Shown piece after piece: positions 8,354 to 17,390 of a stretch of 64,000 bases of DNA. The position numbers and the translations under genes are program-made. Under the pieces are notes generated by a model, which was not told the origin of the DNA, did no database searches, and saw only the letters and a list, made by a program, of their open reading frames with translations. Position 1 is the stretch's first letter, and every line of letters begins with the position of its first letter. Source of the DNA: Marinifilum flexuosum (GTDB lineage Bacteria > Bacteroidota > Bacteroidia > Bacteroidales > Marinifilaceae); assembly GCF_003610555.1 (NCBI RefSeq), contig NZ_RAPQ01000015.1, forward strand, positions 1-64,000. Direction: 5' to 3'.

Positions 8354-8593
8354 TTAGCTGAAATCTGAAGGATATATTTCCATTCTGGAACGATCTATTT
8401 TCATTTCTGAACCTTCTATTTCCATTTCTGCACAGTCTATTTCAATTTTTGTTGGATCCATTTTCATTTCTGCGCAGTCTATTTCAATTTTTTTTGGATC
8501 TATTTTCATTTCTGAACAATCTATTTCCGTTCCTAATAGATTTACCATTAATGATTTTTGGCATACACACTCTCTGGAAGTGTATTCTTCCAT
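8354..8593 (-). CDS. Small protein made of heptapeptide repeats (79 aa)
   Basis: After a short unique N-terminus (residues 1-20), the protein is built from 7-residue units of the form K-[IM]-x-[IM]-D-x-x, for example EIDCAEM and KMDPTKI, encoded by eight exact-length 21-bp units (8371-8538). No signal peptide or membrane segment. Alternating hydrophobic residues suggest short beta strands in a solenoid or fibre rather than a coiled coil. It lies 140 bases upstream of the 304-aa gene. A small repeat ORF also precedes the related 308-aa gene. Translation is plausible because reading frame and ATG are kept, but an untranslated minisatellite cannot be excluded. Confidence 0.5.
   Translation of the reverse strand: MEEYTSRECVCQKSLMVNLLGTEIDCSEMKIDPKKIEIDCAEMKMDPTKIEIDCAEMEIEGSEMKIDRSRMEIYPSDFS
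8371..8538 (-). repeat. Tandem repeat, 8 x 21 bp
   Basis: Eight units of exactly 21 bases with no indels. Units beginning GATC and AGTC partly alternate, giving a hint of a 42-bp higher-order period. The period equals seven codons and matches that of the 43133-43384 array, although the unit sequences differ. Confidence 0.85.
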
Positions 8594-9133
8594 TTATTGA
8601 GGATGTAGACCAATCTGCAGATTATGCAGAGCCAATAATTATGAGCTTAAGTTTTGCTAACAGCGAAGTACCGGTGCCAATCGGAATCGAGGGAGTCATT
8701 CAGCAAATGTAAAATACATCAACCTAATAGTCTTTTATGTATTTAAAGTGTAAACCAGAGCTAAAATCCTACTTATGATCTATTACTCTAGCAGTTGTTT
8801 GGTTGAATCATTACTTAAAGTTAGAGAATATTTTCTTTAATTTCCAAACAAAAAGATGATTAATATTAAAATATCATCTGTTTGTCAGTCATTAATAGCC
8901 ATTCGCATCACAGTAAACCTTTAGTGTTTTCGGTAAAAGCAGAAGAAAGCTGCCAGATATAATTTTTTTATGAAATTATTATTTTCAGCAAAACCTATCC
9001 TTTAATCAGGATTATTATCCTTATTTAATAATGAAGAAGGAAAGTAGATATTATGTATTGTTTAATGAGTAATTCTAAACACCTACTCTTTTTTCTGCAA
9101 GTTTAGTTCAATGGTAATGCAGCTTGCAATTAT

Positions 9134-9488
9134 ACCTCAACTCAGCCCTCCCCTTCAGGAAAGGAAGTTGTGCAAAAGGTAAAGGTGTTTGATCAATTTC
9201 TTTGTGATCGTATTCTGGTGTGATGACAGAATTGATTTCAAATTCATTTCGGCGCATTAATTATTCCACACTAAATTGCTTCAGCAGTTGCGACGATTAT
9301 AAACCGTGTCATTAAGCCAGGGCGGCGGTCATTATCATTCTCTTCCCCTGGACTAGAATGATACTTGCCTTTCAGGCAAAATTCATTTAAAACGCCTCTT
9401 ATCTATTATACTAACAGTGACATTCAAAAATTTATTGGACCCATAGATGAAAAAGTCGTAAAGAACAGAATTCCATGGACGAGGTACC
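9134..9488. repeat. REP-like dispersed repeat, degenerate copy
   Basis: Shares several blocks in order with 43885-44226: a CCTC..GGAAAGGAAGTTGTGC start, GTTGCGACGAT, a CCAGGGCGGCGGTC / CCCTGG hairpin, TTGCCTTTCAGGCAAAA, and a last block ending in TTCCATGGACGAGGTAC. No coding frame runs through it. It could be the relic of a non-autonomous mobile element. Confidence 0.65.
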
Positions 9489-9580
9489 TTGTTTTGGTTC
9501 TTTAAAAGGGAAACACTCAATCAGATAATACCATTTGAAACTCATCTGCATCAAAAGGAAATGGTTCACGGCCTCCAATA

Positions 9581-9615
9581 AAAAAGCTGCTCTTTCTTAA
9601 TGAAGAGCAGCTTTT
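9581..9615 (-). terminator. Terminator of the Ig-like lipoprotein gene
   Basis: A stem of about 14 bp, AAAAAGCTGCTCTTTC / GAAGAGCAGCTTTT, with A and T tracts on both sides. It is 80 bases beyond the stop at 9694. Confidence 0.85.
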
Positions 9616-9693
9616 AATTATAAGCATAAGCCAAATATCATACCAAATGAGCCCTATAAATCACATCTTTTCTTTTAGGCTCTTTTTGTATTC

Positions 9694-11229
9694 TTATTCT
9701 GCGATTACCATTTTCACCTGGTAAAAAACACAATCAATGGTATAACCAATTACCAAAGTATTTAGCTTTTTATTATTGTTTTCTCCATTAACAGACCATA
9801 CATTCTGATTGTCAGGCACAATACTTGTATCATTATAATTAAATGGATGATCTTCGCCTGTATTTTCATCTTGTATATACTCAATATTAGTATTACTGAT
9901 TCTATCTTTTAAAGGCTCAACATCATCAATTGTTACAAGCTCTCCTCCTCTGTAATACTGCCAGTTCAAATCAATTTCAGTGATTACGCCATCTGCATCA
10001 GAATTAATTGTAATCGCTGGAACAGGAACCGAAATTTTATCATTCTCCAATGGCAAAATAGAATTTAAACTATATGAAGCCAATTCAGTGCCTGAAGTTG
10101 TTTGCATTGACCATTCTCCGGCTGGTATATCCCCCTGAAGAAGATCAGCTGAAGTTTCACCACCAATAAATCCCATAAATTTAAATTCTGAACCTGGATC
10201 GAATGCTTCGCCATGAATTGGAGTTTGATCGTTATATTTTTCACCATTACCTCTTGCAACTTCTGCTGGAGGAAATAAGTGCATGGTATTTTCCAAACCT
10301 TTACCCCAAGCATAAATCTGATATCCTGCATAAGACAAATCATCAGCATCTATTTGTTCTCCGAAAACCAAATTTGAAGAAAAAACAAAACCAGGACTTG
10401 CAAAGTTCTTAAAACCTGTATTGGTAAAATTCATATAGGTTCTAATATGATCATCCAGTCTCGACATTTTTTGAATCAATTCTGATTTGCCTTCAACAAC
10501 GCTTAAGTCTGCAATTGTCTTTTCTGCAATCAGTAGTCCATCTTCCGACGAAGATGGTACATTACCCAACTCGATAACGCCACTTAGGTATCCTGAGTTA
10601 AGATTTTCCCAGTACTCTTCACCACCTGCATCAATCCCCACAAGACCTTTCACTCTATTGTTTTCCATCAAGAACACAATAAACTCTTTCTCATCTTCAA
10701 TATCCAGACTAAAACTTCCATCTTCTGCAATTTCAATCTTAGTGGTTGTCATTCCGTCAGCAAAGTTATCTTCGGTAAATTTTTCGGTATACACAACAAG
10801 AAGTTCTCTTGTTGCTTCGTCTGCTGCAGACTTAGTTCCCTCATCTACGATTTGTCCTTTAAAACGAATTTTTCCTTCTGGTACTACCTCTTTTGCCAGT
10901 ACTGTGATTTCACAAGTTTTGGAAATCTCGCTATCTACCGCAGTAGCTGTAATAGTAGCATTTCCTGCTTCAACAGCAGTAAGTAATCCTGATTCGTCAA
11001 TGGTAGCAACCTCTTCATTAGAACTTGACCACTTTACGCTCTTATCAAAAGCATCCTCAGGCAGAACATTAACCTTTAACTGTTTTGTTGCACCCACTTC
11101 CAATTCCAAAGCAGATTCCTCAAATTCAATCGAACTTACTTTTACAATTGCATCTTCATTATCATCATCACATGCAACAAATGTAAAAGCACACAAGAGG
11201 CACAAAGCCGAAATAATTTTTCTATACAT
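9694..11229 (-). CDS. Secreted lipoprotein with bacterial Ig-like (BIG2) domain
   Basis: I choose the start at 11229 (MYRKIIS), because it gives a standard lipoprotein signal ending FVACDD; an upstream in-frame ATG at 11259 would bury it. After the Cys comes an acidic DDDNEDA stretch, favouring surface export in Bacteroidota. Residues about 30-110 form a BIG2 domain (KVSSIEFEES, then VKWSSSNEEVATID, then GLLTAVEAGNATITATA). The remaining 400 residues contain no motif I recognise. It stands alone with its own terminator. Surface adhesion or glycan binding is the usual guess for this architecture but is not shown. Confidence 0.75.
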   Translation of the reverse strand: MYRKIISALCLLCAFTFVACDDDNEDAIVKVSSIEFEESALELEVGATKQLKVNVLPEDAFDKSVKWSSSNEEVATIDESGLLTAVEAGNATITATAVDSEISKTCEITVLAKEVVPEGKIRFKGQIVDEGTKSAADEATRELLVVYTEKFTEDNFADGMTTTKIEIAEDGSFSLDIEDEKEFIVFLMENNRVKGLVGIDAGGEEYWENLNSGYLSGVIELGNVPSSSEDGLLIAEKTIADLSVVEGKSELIQKMSRLDDHIRTYMNFTNTGFKNFASPGFVFSSNLVFGEQIDADDLSYAGYQIYAWGKGLENTMHLFPPAEVARGNGEKYNDQTPIHGEAFDPGSEFKFMGFIGGETSADLLQGDIPAGEWSMQTTSGTELASYSLNSILPLENDKISVPVPAITINSDADGVITEIDLNWQYYRGGELVTIDDVEPLKDRISNTNIEYIQDENTGEDHPFNYNDTSIVPDNQNVWSVNGENNNKKLNTLVIGYTIDCVFYQVKMVIAE

Positions 11230-11544
11230 AAAATAGATGTTTATAGTTATTTCTTGCAAAATTAAAAGTTATTTTAACTAAATGAAATATCAAAAACATC
11301 ACCTCTCAACACCTCAAAACATAAACCATCCACTATATCATCTAACTTCCAGATTTTTACAAACACAGCTCTCCAAGTTTTATGAGCATAAGTTTTAAAT
11401 TCTAACTATACATCAATAATTAAATCCTGTTTTTTAATCAACAACATCTCTCATTCAATAAATAAATTCAATTGGTTTATGAAAATTTAGGAGAAGCCGT
11501 ATTAATGATAGAAAAATCCCTTTACAAAAGAGTATGTAACAAAT
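11230..11544. other. Intergenic region
   Basis: AT-rich, with no open frame or strong hairpin. It must contain the promoter for the BIG2 gene and the 3' end of the lipoprotein transcript. Confidence 0.5.
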
Positions 11545-12084
11545 TTAGTCCTTGATAATTTCAATCTCATCAGCCAGGATGGTAACGACCGTAATATAGT
11601 CTTTGCCTGATTTTTGCATCTTGTCTCTTAAACTTTTCACCTCAACAGATGATAGGCTGTCTGCAACACCAGTTTCCTGCTTGCGCTTCACCCACTCCTC
11701 ATCTATGCAGGGAGTGTGATCGATGTGACACAAAAGGGTTTTCTCACTGTTTACCTGGTCAATAAATGATCTTTCAACTCGCTCTATATCAACCCTACCA
11801 ACAATCTTTAGTTTTTTATGATTGTACTTGGCACTAAAATGAAGTAACAAATTAGAAGGAATCACTTTTACCGCCGAACCTTCCTCCGATTTCAGCTTTA
11901 GCTTCTTTTTACCGGCTCCACAAAAATGAACAGCCATGCCTTCGGTTTCTATTCTTTTTCCTTCGAACTGTTCTGCACCATTTACCAGTTTGTCAATACT
12001 TAGTTTTTTCGCCTTCTCTTGATTACAGGCAAACAATGCGATGACTAGTGCAGGTATTAGCAATATGTATTTCTTCGTACTCAT
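11545..12084 (-). CDS. Hypothetical lipoprotein, OB-fold-like (179 aa)
   Basis: A lipoprotein signal ends in LFACNQ. The mature part has the pattern LVNGAEQFEGKRIETEG ... LKIVGRV seen in OB-fold-like periplasmic proteins, plus two Cys/His patches (HFCGAGKKK and CHIDHTPC) that could bind a metal. It starts two bases after the stop of the zinc-peptidase gene, so the two form an operon. No family name assigned. Confidence 0.6.
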   Translation of the reverse strand: MSTKKYILLIPALVIALFACNQEKAKKLSIDKLVNGAEQFEGKRIETEGMAVHFCGAGKKKLKLKSEEGSAVKVIPSNLLLHFSAKYNHKKLKIVGRVDIERVERSFIDQVNSEKTLLCHIDHTPCIDEEWVKRKQETGVADSLSSVEVKSLRDKMQKSGKDYITVVTILADEIEIIKD

Positions 12085-12086
12085 TT

Positions 12087-12914
12087 TTAATTAGAATCAG
12101 TTTTAAAATTTTCAACATACTTAACAGGGACAAAAGAAATATTTTTCCGTATGTGCGTTCTGTATTTCACCAAGTCAGGAAACTGGTAGAAAAATTTAAT
12201 CTTTTCATATTTACCACCACTTTTTAATGGCTTATCCGATAAAACAAAAAATGTCCACGACTCAGCAATGTCTTCCTCGGGACTTTCGGCAGCATAGTCT
12301 GTTACAAACTCCTCGGCATGATCGAGATAAAAATCGTACAAGCGGTCTACCAACTTTTTCTTGTTTCGTTTCTTATTGATTCTGTCCCATTCTTGCAGCA
12401 ATTTTGGCTTCCAAAACTCTTCCACAAATAAGTTCAGATAACTTCCCTTGATGGCATATCCCTCGGTGGTTAGATATCCTCGATCTGGATCTTCCGTTTC
12501 ATCATCTGTCAATTCTATCTGCGAGGTATTTAAAGTCAGCAAATGACCAAACTCATGAATCAGCGTATGGGTGTAATCCAATATTTGAATGGAATCCCGG
12601 GTAAAAATGTTCATGTCCGCAGTATCCAAATCGATTTGCCAAAACTCAACCGTTTCATCCAATTGATTCATCCCTCCCATGTCCTCACTTTTTCCATCGG
12701 AAAACAATCTCAAGGATAGCACATATTTATTCAATAAATCGTTGGGTAAAATGGAATGTATGGTTTCCCAGTACTGAAGTCCTAACTGATCATTTTCGGA
12801 TTTGTTGCTTTCAATGTTTCCATTTTTTACATTCCAAACCCCTACTTGATTCTGACCATATGTAAATTGTGAAATACTTAATAGTGTTGTAATTAATAAC
12901 AGAAGCTTTCTCAT
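12087..12914 (-). CDS. Exported HExxH zinc metalloprotease-like protein
   Basis: 275 aa with an N-terminal signal peptide (cleavage likely after residue 20, TYGQ). HEFGHLLTLN at about residues 115-124 is a zinc-binding HExxH. PEEDIAESW near 215-224 provides the probable third ligand (Glu) and is typical of uncharacterised bacterial peptidases with a late D-x-x-E-S signature. It is expected to be periplasmic or outer-membrane associated. It is followed, with a 2-base gap, by a lipoprotein gene. Substrate unknown. Confidence 0.7.
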   Translation of the reverse strand: MRKLLLLITTLLSISQFTYGQNQVGVWNVKNGNIESNKSENDQLGLQYWETIHSILPNDLLNKYVLSLRLFSDGKSEDMGGMNQLDETVEFWQIDLDTADMNIFTRDSIQILDYTHTLIHEFGHLLTLNTSQIELTDDETEDPDRGYLTTEGYAIKGSYLNLFVEEFWKPKLLQEWDRINKKRNKKKLVDRLYDFYLDHAEEFVTDYAAESPEEDIAESWTFFVLSDKPLKSGGKYEKIKFFYQFPDLVKYRTHIRKNISFVPVKYVENFKTDSN

Positions 12915-13020
12915 TCTTAGAAGTAATGTATCTATTTTGTGGAGTTTTGAAGAGTAATTGAGCTTGTGTTGTAATATTCATCATTCTGATTACTGAAGCA
13001 ACACATCGCAGTTTGCATCA

Positions 13021-13557
13021 TCATTTTAGATACTGTATGTACTCTTCAATCTTATTTTCCAATCTTTTATTCAAATAGTCATTTTTATTGATAAGTGTCT
13101 CACTAATTATTTCAGCCTCTTTACGATATTTCTCCTTTTTAACTTTGTCCCAGTAATATGGAGGCTCCTGAAGGTTTGTGATTCTATCGGCCAACTTTAC
13201 CATTCCAACTTCCTTTTCCAATTGATTAATGCGCAACAAACTATCCAACATTTGCTCTTCTTTCGAAGGAAGATTTTCATTTTTGCTCAAAGCCAAAACT
13301 CCCTGGGCAACTCGTTCTCCAAATGTTTCCTTTAGTTCACCGAACTCAGTATTCGTATCTTCAATGGTATCATGCAATATGGCAAGTTGAATGGCAAAAT
13401 CCACATCAAAATTCTTCTCTGCTGCATAAGCCATCAATATCTCCATGCTTACATTGGAAATGTGCAGCAAATAATTCGAATTGCTTCCTGGCATCTTCTG
13501 ATCTTTGTGTTTTTCACCAGCAAATTTTATTGCCCTCTGATATATTTCTTGTGTCAT
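13021..13557 (-). CDS. HD-domain (RelA/SpoT hydrolase-like) protein
   Basis: 178 aa. A-x-x-x-H-K-D-Q near residue 17, LLHISNV (His of the first motif), LAILHDTIEDT (HD at about 67-68) and late MVKLADRITNL make up the HD hydrolase site of SpoT/MESH1-type enzymes. There is no synthetase, TGS or ACT domain, so it is a stand-alone small HD hydrolase. (p)ppGpp or NADPH hydrolysis is known for relatives; the substrate here is unproven. 45 bases downstream of the GNAT gene and probably co-transcribed with it. Confidence 0.75.
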   Translation of the reverse strand: MTQEIYQRAIKFAGEKHKDQKMPGSNSNYLLHISNVSMEILMAYAAEKNFDVDFAIQLAILHDTIEDTNTEFGELKETFGERVAQGVLALSKNENLPSKEEQMLDSLLRINQLEKEVGMVKLADRITNLQEPPYYWDKVKKEKYRKEAEIISETLINKNDYLNKRLENKIEEYIQYLK

Positions 13558-13602
13558 ATATTATTCTTTTTAAACGTTGTAATCGGTAAAATGGACACCA
13601 AG

Positions 13603-14061
13603 TTAGGATCTTCTCACTTTGGTATTATTATCCATTTTCATTTGATAAAGATCAAAACCTTTTGCCCAAAAATCCTTTTCTATTTTTTCGAGCTCGAAGC
13701 CCATTTTTTCATAAAACTTGTATACTAGCTGTGATGTTCGAACAATGATAAGTTCAACATTTAGATTATCATTCAAATGATTGATTCTATGCTGCGTCAA
13801 CTTTTTTCCGATTCCTTTTCCCTGATGTTTTGGGTCAATCATATCCCAGGAAATTCGAGCAATTTTTTCGTCAGGAAAGTAGTTGATTCCACCAGCACCA
13901 ATAATTTCAGAATCCTCTTCATAAATAAAGTAATCCTCTATTTCATTTTCGAGGTATTCCTTAAAATCAAGTTCCTCTGAAGTAGCAAAGTATTCAGGGA
14001 TATTTTGCCTTAACAATTGAATCAGTTTTGATTTGTCTGTATTTGAATATTTTCTGATCAT
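13603..14061 (-). CDS. GNAT family N-acetyltransferase
   Basis: 152 aa, the usual length of a single GNAT domain. Motif A reads ISWDMIDPKHQGKGIGKKLTQHRI, with the acetyl-CoA pyrophosphate loop QGKGIGK. The late LVYKFYEKMGFELEKIE is GNAT motif B. Transfers acetyl from acetyl-CoA to an unidentified amine. First gene of a pair with the HD protein. A promoter-like repeat with TAAATTTG lies 73 bases upstream. Confidence 0.85.
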   Translation of the reverse strand: MIRKYSNTDKSKLIQLLRQNIPEYFATSEELDFKEYLENEIEDYFIYEEDSEIIGAGGINYFPDEKIARISWDMIDPKHQGKGIGKKLTQHRINHLNDNLNVELIIVRTSQLVYKFYEKMGFELEKIEKDFWAKGFDLYQMKMDNNTKVRRS

Positions 14062-14130
14062 CCTTTTGTTATTTTTTAGGAATGGTTCGGTTTATTGTGC
14101 CAACACGAAGAATGTATATTTCGAAAAACC

Positions 14131-14206
14131 AATCAAATTTATAAACAATAAAACTTAATTAAAACATTTTACAGTAGTAATATTTAAGAGAATTGAATCC
14201 TCACTT
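14131..14206 (-). repeat. Dispersed promoter-region repeat
   Basis: The block AAATTTAT.AACAATAA..., followed by AAAACATTTTACAGTA and TTTAAGAGAAT, recurs at 24143-24206. Its minus-strand TAAATTTG (14134-14141) fits a -7 element for the GNAT gene, although no TTG stands at the right distance. Confidence 0.5.
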
Positions 14207-14241
14207 ATCCTATTGGAACCGACAACAGCATACAAACAGAA

Positions 14242-14281
14242 AAGCTTTAAAAGCTATGGGTTTCCCCAAGTTTTAAAGCTT
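14242..14281 (-). terminator. Terminator of the lipocalin-like lipoprotein gene
   Basis: A perfect 11-bp stem AAGCTTTAAAA / TTTTAAAGCTT with an 18-base loop, 46 bases past the stop at 14327. Confidence 0.75.
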
Positions 14282-14326
14282 CAATCAATACCTTTTAACT
14301 TGTAGTTACCAGCCTAACAGCTATTG

Positions 14327-14737
14327 TTATTCTGTAACTGTTTTCCTTGTATATTTCATGGTGTAATCTCCATTTTGTAGCACCAACTTTTCTTCCGTTA
14401 ATGTTTTAACTTCATAGCTTTCCTCATCGATTGATGAACTGCCATTTCCAATGCTTTTAACGGTTAAAATTAATTTGTTCCCTTCCAGTCTCCACTTCTG
14501 ATACAAAAGGGTCGCCATATTATCTGAACGTGCCGTTCCATCTTCAAGTAAGGAAAAATGAAGTTGAGATGCCGATGTATCCAACCAAGAGCCTACCAAT
14601 AACTGTTTATTGACAAGGACTTCAGATTTTTCAACTCCTTCTTTTTTAATCTTCTTCTCCCCTGTGTTTTTGCTTTCCTTACAGGCTCCAAGAGAGATTA
14701 ATCCCATCAGTAGTAAGCCTAATATTGTTCTAGTCAT
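14327..14737 (-). CDS. Lipocalin-like lipoprotein
   Basis: 136 aa. Signal peptide with lipobox ending GACKES. After a Lys/Glu-rich linker, LLVGSWLDTSASQLHFSLLEDGTA and the alternating strands up to MKYTRK match the small lipocalin-like (calycin) lipoproteins common in Bacteroidota, which start with G-x-W. Probably inner leaflet of the outer membrane or surface. Single gene. Confidence 0.6.
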   Translation of the reverse strand: MTRTILGLLLMGLISLGACKESKNTGEKKIKKEGVEKSEVLVNKQLLVGSWLDTSASQLHFSLLEDGTARSDNMATLLYQKWRLEGNKLILTVKSIGNGSSSIDEESYEVKTLTEEKLVLQNGDYTMKYTRKTVTE

Positions 14738-14857
14738 GTTGTTTGTATTTTAATTCTTAATTATTATTCATCTTTAAAGCATAGCATAATCAAGATACAT
14801 ATTTTATACCATATCATTCTTTACCCAAATACTTTTCCTTTTTTACTGAGACCTACT

Positions 14858-15487
14858 TTAATATCCCAAATCTTCGTTTATCAGTACAATTTTAATTCGG
14901 TTTTTTGGATAGGATTTTTCTGTAATGGTCCACGTATTACAAATTCTATGAGGACTACTACAATCCATACATTTACCAGTTTTCTGACATGGAATATTTA
15001 AGTTTTTATGGCTTTGAGCATTCTTTATTGCTGCAATACCTTTCACCCTCCTCCTGGCTGATTCCAAATCTTTTACAATCTTATTTCTCCCAACAAACAA
15101 AACCACATGTCTCGGTCCGAAAGTGAGTGCTGCAATTCTATTTCCAATCATATCCAGATTCACCAGACAACCCCTTTCTGTTATGGCATTACTCCCGGTT
15201 AAAAACAGATCTGCAGTCAAAGCCTTTTTCCTTTGTGAAATTTGTTCGCGCCAAGTATCCTCTGGCTTAAATGTATCTATAAACTCATATGAATCGGAAG
15301 TTTTGATATAATCAAGCACTCTGGTTTCATGCATTGTTTTAGAATCACCATAGGAAACACTCTTTGCGTTTAAGGTTGGCAATATTTCATTAACAAATGT
15401 ATGATATGCAGATTCTGAACTCTCTGAAATGAATACTTCAAAATTGTTCCGTTCCAGCTGTTCTTTCGTCTTTACTAGTAAATCCAT
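14858..15487 (-). CDS. LUD-domain protein (LutC/YkgG-like, DUF162)
   Basis: 209 aa. Central VSYGDSKTMHE and DLFLTGSNAITERGCLVNLDMIGNRIAALTFGP blocks are those of the LUD domain, found in lactate-utilisation protein C. The C-terminal TGKCMDCSSPHRICNTW is a Cys-rich tail typical of the stand-alone bacterial family. There is no LutA or LutB nearby, so lactate oxidation is not supported. The promoter-like motif 15605-15633 lies 118 bases upstream. Confidence 0.8.
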   Translation of the reverse strand: MDLLVKTKEQLERNNFEVFISESSESAYHTFVNEILPTLNAKSVSYGDSKTMHETRVLDYIKTSDSYEFIDTFKPEDTWREQISQRKKALTADLFLTGSNAITERGCLVNLDMIGNRIAALTFGPRHVVLFVGRNKIVKDLESARRRVKGIAAIKNAQSHKNLNIPCQKTGKCMDCSSPHRICNTWTITEKSYPKNRIKIVLINEDLGY

Positions 15488-15604
15488 AGTATATCCTGAT
15501 TTGATTGCTGTCTATTGGTACATGCTGACTTTTTCTAATGTTGCTCTTTGTGGCTTGTATATTTTAAAAACAAGCATTGCACAAGTATATCGCGTAAGAG
15601 CAAT

Positions 15605-15633
15605 CAAATTTATAAACAATAAATCTTAAACAA
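15605..15633 (-). promoter_or_regulatory. Promoter for the LUD gene
   Basis: Minus-strand TTG (15631-15633), an 18-base spacer, then TAAATTTG (15605-15612). It shares the ATCAAATTTATAAACAATAAA core with the repeat at 14131. Confidence 0.5.
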
Positions 15634-15696
15634 AATATTTCCCACTTTAAAACTTTCAAATTCAATACTTCGATTCCTTCTGACTCCAAATGAAAA

Positions 15697-15736
15697 AAGC
15701 TCTAAAGCCAGGAGAATTTCCATGACTTTAAAGCTT
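15697..15736 (-). terminator. Probable terminator beyond the esterase gene
   Basis: An imperfect 11-bp stem AAGCTCTAAAG / CTTTAAAGCTT with an 18-base loop, 200 bases past the esterase stop. It resembles the 14242-14281 hairpin. Confidence 0.5.
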
Positions 15737-15938
15737 CCCTTGTATTTTAAGATATAAACTACTTACACAAAAAGAGTTGGGTTTCTATCTGATTTCTAAT
15801 GGCTCTTTGTCTTTCAATCAATGTAAACTTTTGTTTCTGAACCGAATTTAAAGCCCCACTTGCGTTTAATGCCATAATTCCGTTGTAAGAAATCCATTTT
15901 AAACGGAGTTTCCATTTTAATTGTTTTTCCGAAAGACT

Positions 15939-17390
15939 TTATTCTTTAGCTTGGGTGGCATCGGTCCACGTGTCGGTTCTAAACGACGAGGCAGGCAAGA
16001 GATTAACATCATAAAGCGAACCCATCACCCAATTGCGCCATGCATATCGCACTGCCACAGGTTTTGGCACTTTATCGCTTTGTACGAAAAGCTCCTTTCG
16101 CTTAATAATTTTTGCAGTGGCAGGATAAAATACCTTGTCTTCTCCTGCAATCTCAAATCCTTCCAGCTTGTCATAGGCATAAAGTCCTGTTTCTGCATTT
16201 TTAAACTTTAGAATCAATCCGCCGTTTTTCACTTCTTGCGAATCAAAAACAGGAGCAGCACCATCTATGCTCTTGTAACCATAGGTTTCGTGCAGCGCGT
16301 TGAATAGTAGCCTGTCTGCCACCTGTTTCTTTTTGGGCGGATGAATGCTTACAGCATCTCCAATATCCATGGTAATGGCAATACCAGAATTTGGAATCAA
16401 ATCTAAACACTGCAACTGAGTTTCGCGAATAAAGGCCGTATTGTCAACCTCTTGAAATGCATTGTTGTTGCTGTAGGTAAAAGGAGCAATTTGCACGTAG
16501 TAGAATGGAAAATCACCAATTCCCCATCTTTTGCGCCAATCTTTCACCATGGCCGGAAAAAGCTTCTTGTACATCTCAGGCTCATGACGATTGGCTTCTC
16601 CCTGGTACCACAATGCCCCTTTTATTGTGTAAGGAATTAATGGGTTTATCATTGCATTAAACAATGCTGTGGGAATCTTGTTTGTCTTTTTTGTAATGTC
16701 TACTTCCTCAAGATTTACCTTTTTAAAGCCGTCCATCACCTCCTTGCTTATCCATGCCTGCACTGCACTGCCACCCCAGGAGGTATGGATCAATCCTACT
16801 GGAACATCCAGAATCTCCTGCAGTTGTTGTCCGAAGAAATAGGCTACAGCACTAAAGCCTGCAACACTCTCAGGTGATGCTTGCTGCCATGCGCTATATT
16901 CCTTGGCATCTTTTATGGGAGTCTTGGAGCCAAACCTATTAACAGTAAACAAACGCAAATTCGGATTAGCCGATTTTGCCATTGCCAGAACAGATCCAAA
17001 TGTAGGCTGCCCGGTATAGCCCTTCATGGGTTGCTGCATGTTTGATTGCCCCGAACACAACCATACCTCTCCAAACAGGATGTTGTCCAGGCTAATGTTC
17101 GATTCCTTGCTTTTAATATTGATGCTTTGAGGTTCCTTGCTGTTGTTGGTTGTAACAGCAATGCGCCATGTACCTTTGTTGTCGGCTTTAATGTGAATGG
17201 CCTCATTCAGCCAGGAGGTTTCAATGGTGATTTTCTCATTGGCATCGGCCCAGCCCCAAAGCTCTACAGTGGTGTTGCGCTGCAAAACCATATTCGACGA
17301 TACAATTGCCGGAAGCTTCACCTCTGCATGAATCGACTGTAGAAATAGCAGGTTGACTATTGCCAGGGTAATTAATGTTAGTTTTCTCAT
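15939..17390 (-). CDS. Sialate O-acetylesterase-like SGNH hydrolase
   Basis: 483 aa. Signal peptide to about residue 22, then a beta-sandwich (ELWGWADANEKITI). The nucleophile block is EVWLCSGQSNMQQP (Ser116). GSAVQAWIS follows, then WYQGEAN, and DAVSIHPP carries the late Asp-x-x-His. This order is that of the bacterial family that removes 9-O-acetyl groups from sialic acids or acetyl groups from other glycans. Periplasmic or secreted. It is not in a visible polysaccharide utilisation locus: no SusC/D genes are nearby. Confidence 0.85.
   Translation of the reverse strand: MRKLTLITLAIVNLLFLQSIHAEVKLPAIVSSNMVLQRNTTVELWGWADANEKITIETSWLNEAIHIKADNKGTWRIAVTTNNSKEPQSINIKSKESNISLDNILFGEVWLCSGQSNMQQPMKGYTGQPTFGSVLAMAKSANPNLRLFTVNRFGSKTPIKDAKEYSAWQQASPESVAGFSAVAYFFGQQLQEILDVPVGLIHTSWGGSAVQAWISKEVMDGFKKVNLEEVDITKKTNKIPTALFNAMINPLIPYTIKGALWYQGEANRHEPEMYKKLFPAMVKDWRKRWGIGDFPFYYVQIAPFTYSNNNAFQEVDNTAFIRETQLQCLDLIPNSGIAITMDIGDAVSIHPPKKKQVADRLLFNALHETYGYKSIDGAAPVFDSQEVKNGGLILKFKNAETGLYAYDKLEGFEIAGEDKVFYPATAKIIKRKELFVQSDKVPKPVAVRYAWRNWVMGSLYDVNLLPASSFRTDTWTDATQAKE

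Larger units (their letters stand above)
8594..9693. other. Long non-coding region with degenerate repeat
   Basis: No supportable gene. It holds the promoter area of the repeat ORF, a degenerate copy of the REP-like element found twice near 44 kb (here 9134-9488), and the terminator of the Ig-like lipoprotein gene (9581-9615). Confidence 0.6.

Noticed and set aside
8449-8712. 87-codon plus-strand frame over the first repeat array
   Set aside because: Its beginning is the reverse strand of the 21-bp repeat; the rest has no features.
10487-11236. 249-codon plus-strand frame
   Set aside because: Antisense to the BIG2 lipoprotein, which has a signal peptide and a domain; the translated frame is Ser/Thr-rich low complexity with no motif.
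14858-15487. Lactate utilisation operon member
   Set aside because: The LUD domain is clear, but LutA/LutB are absent here, so the pathway is not claimed.
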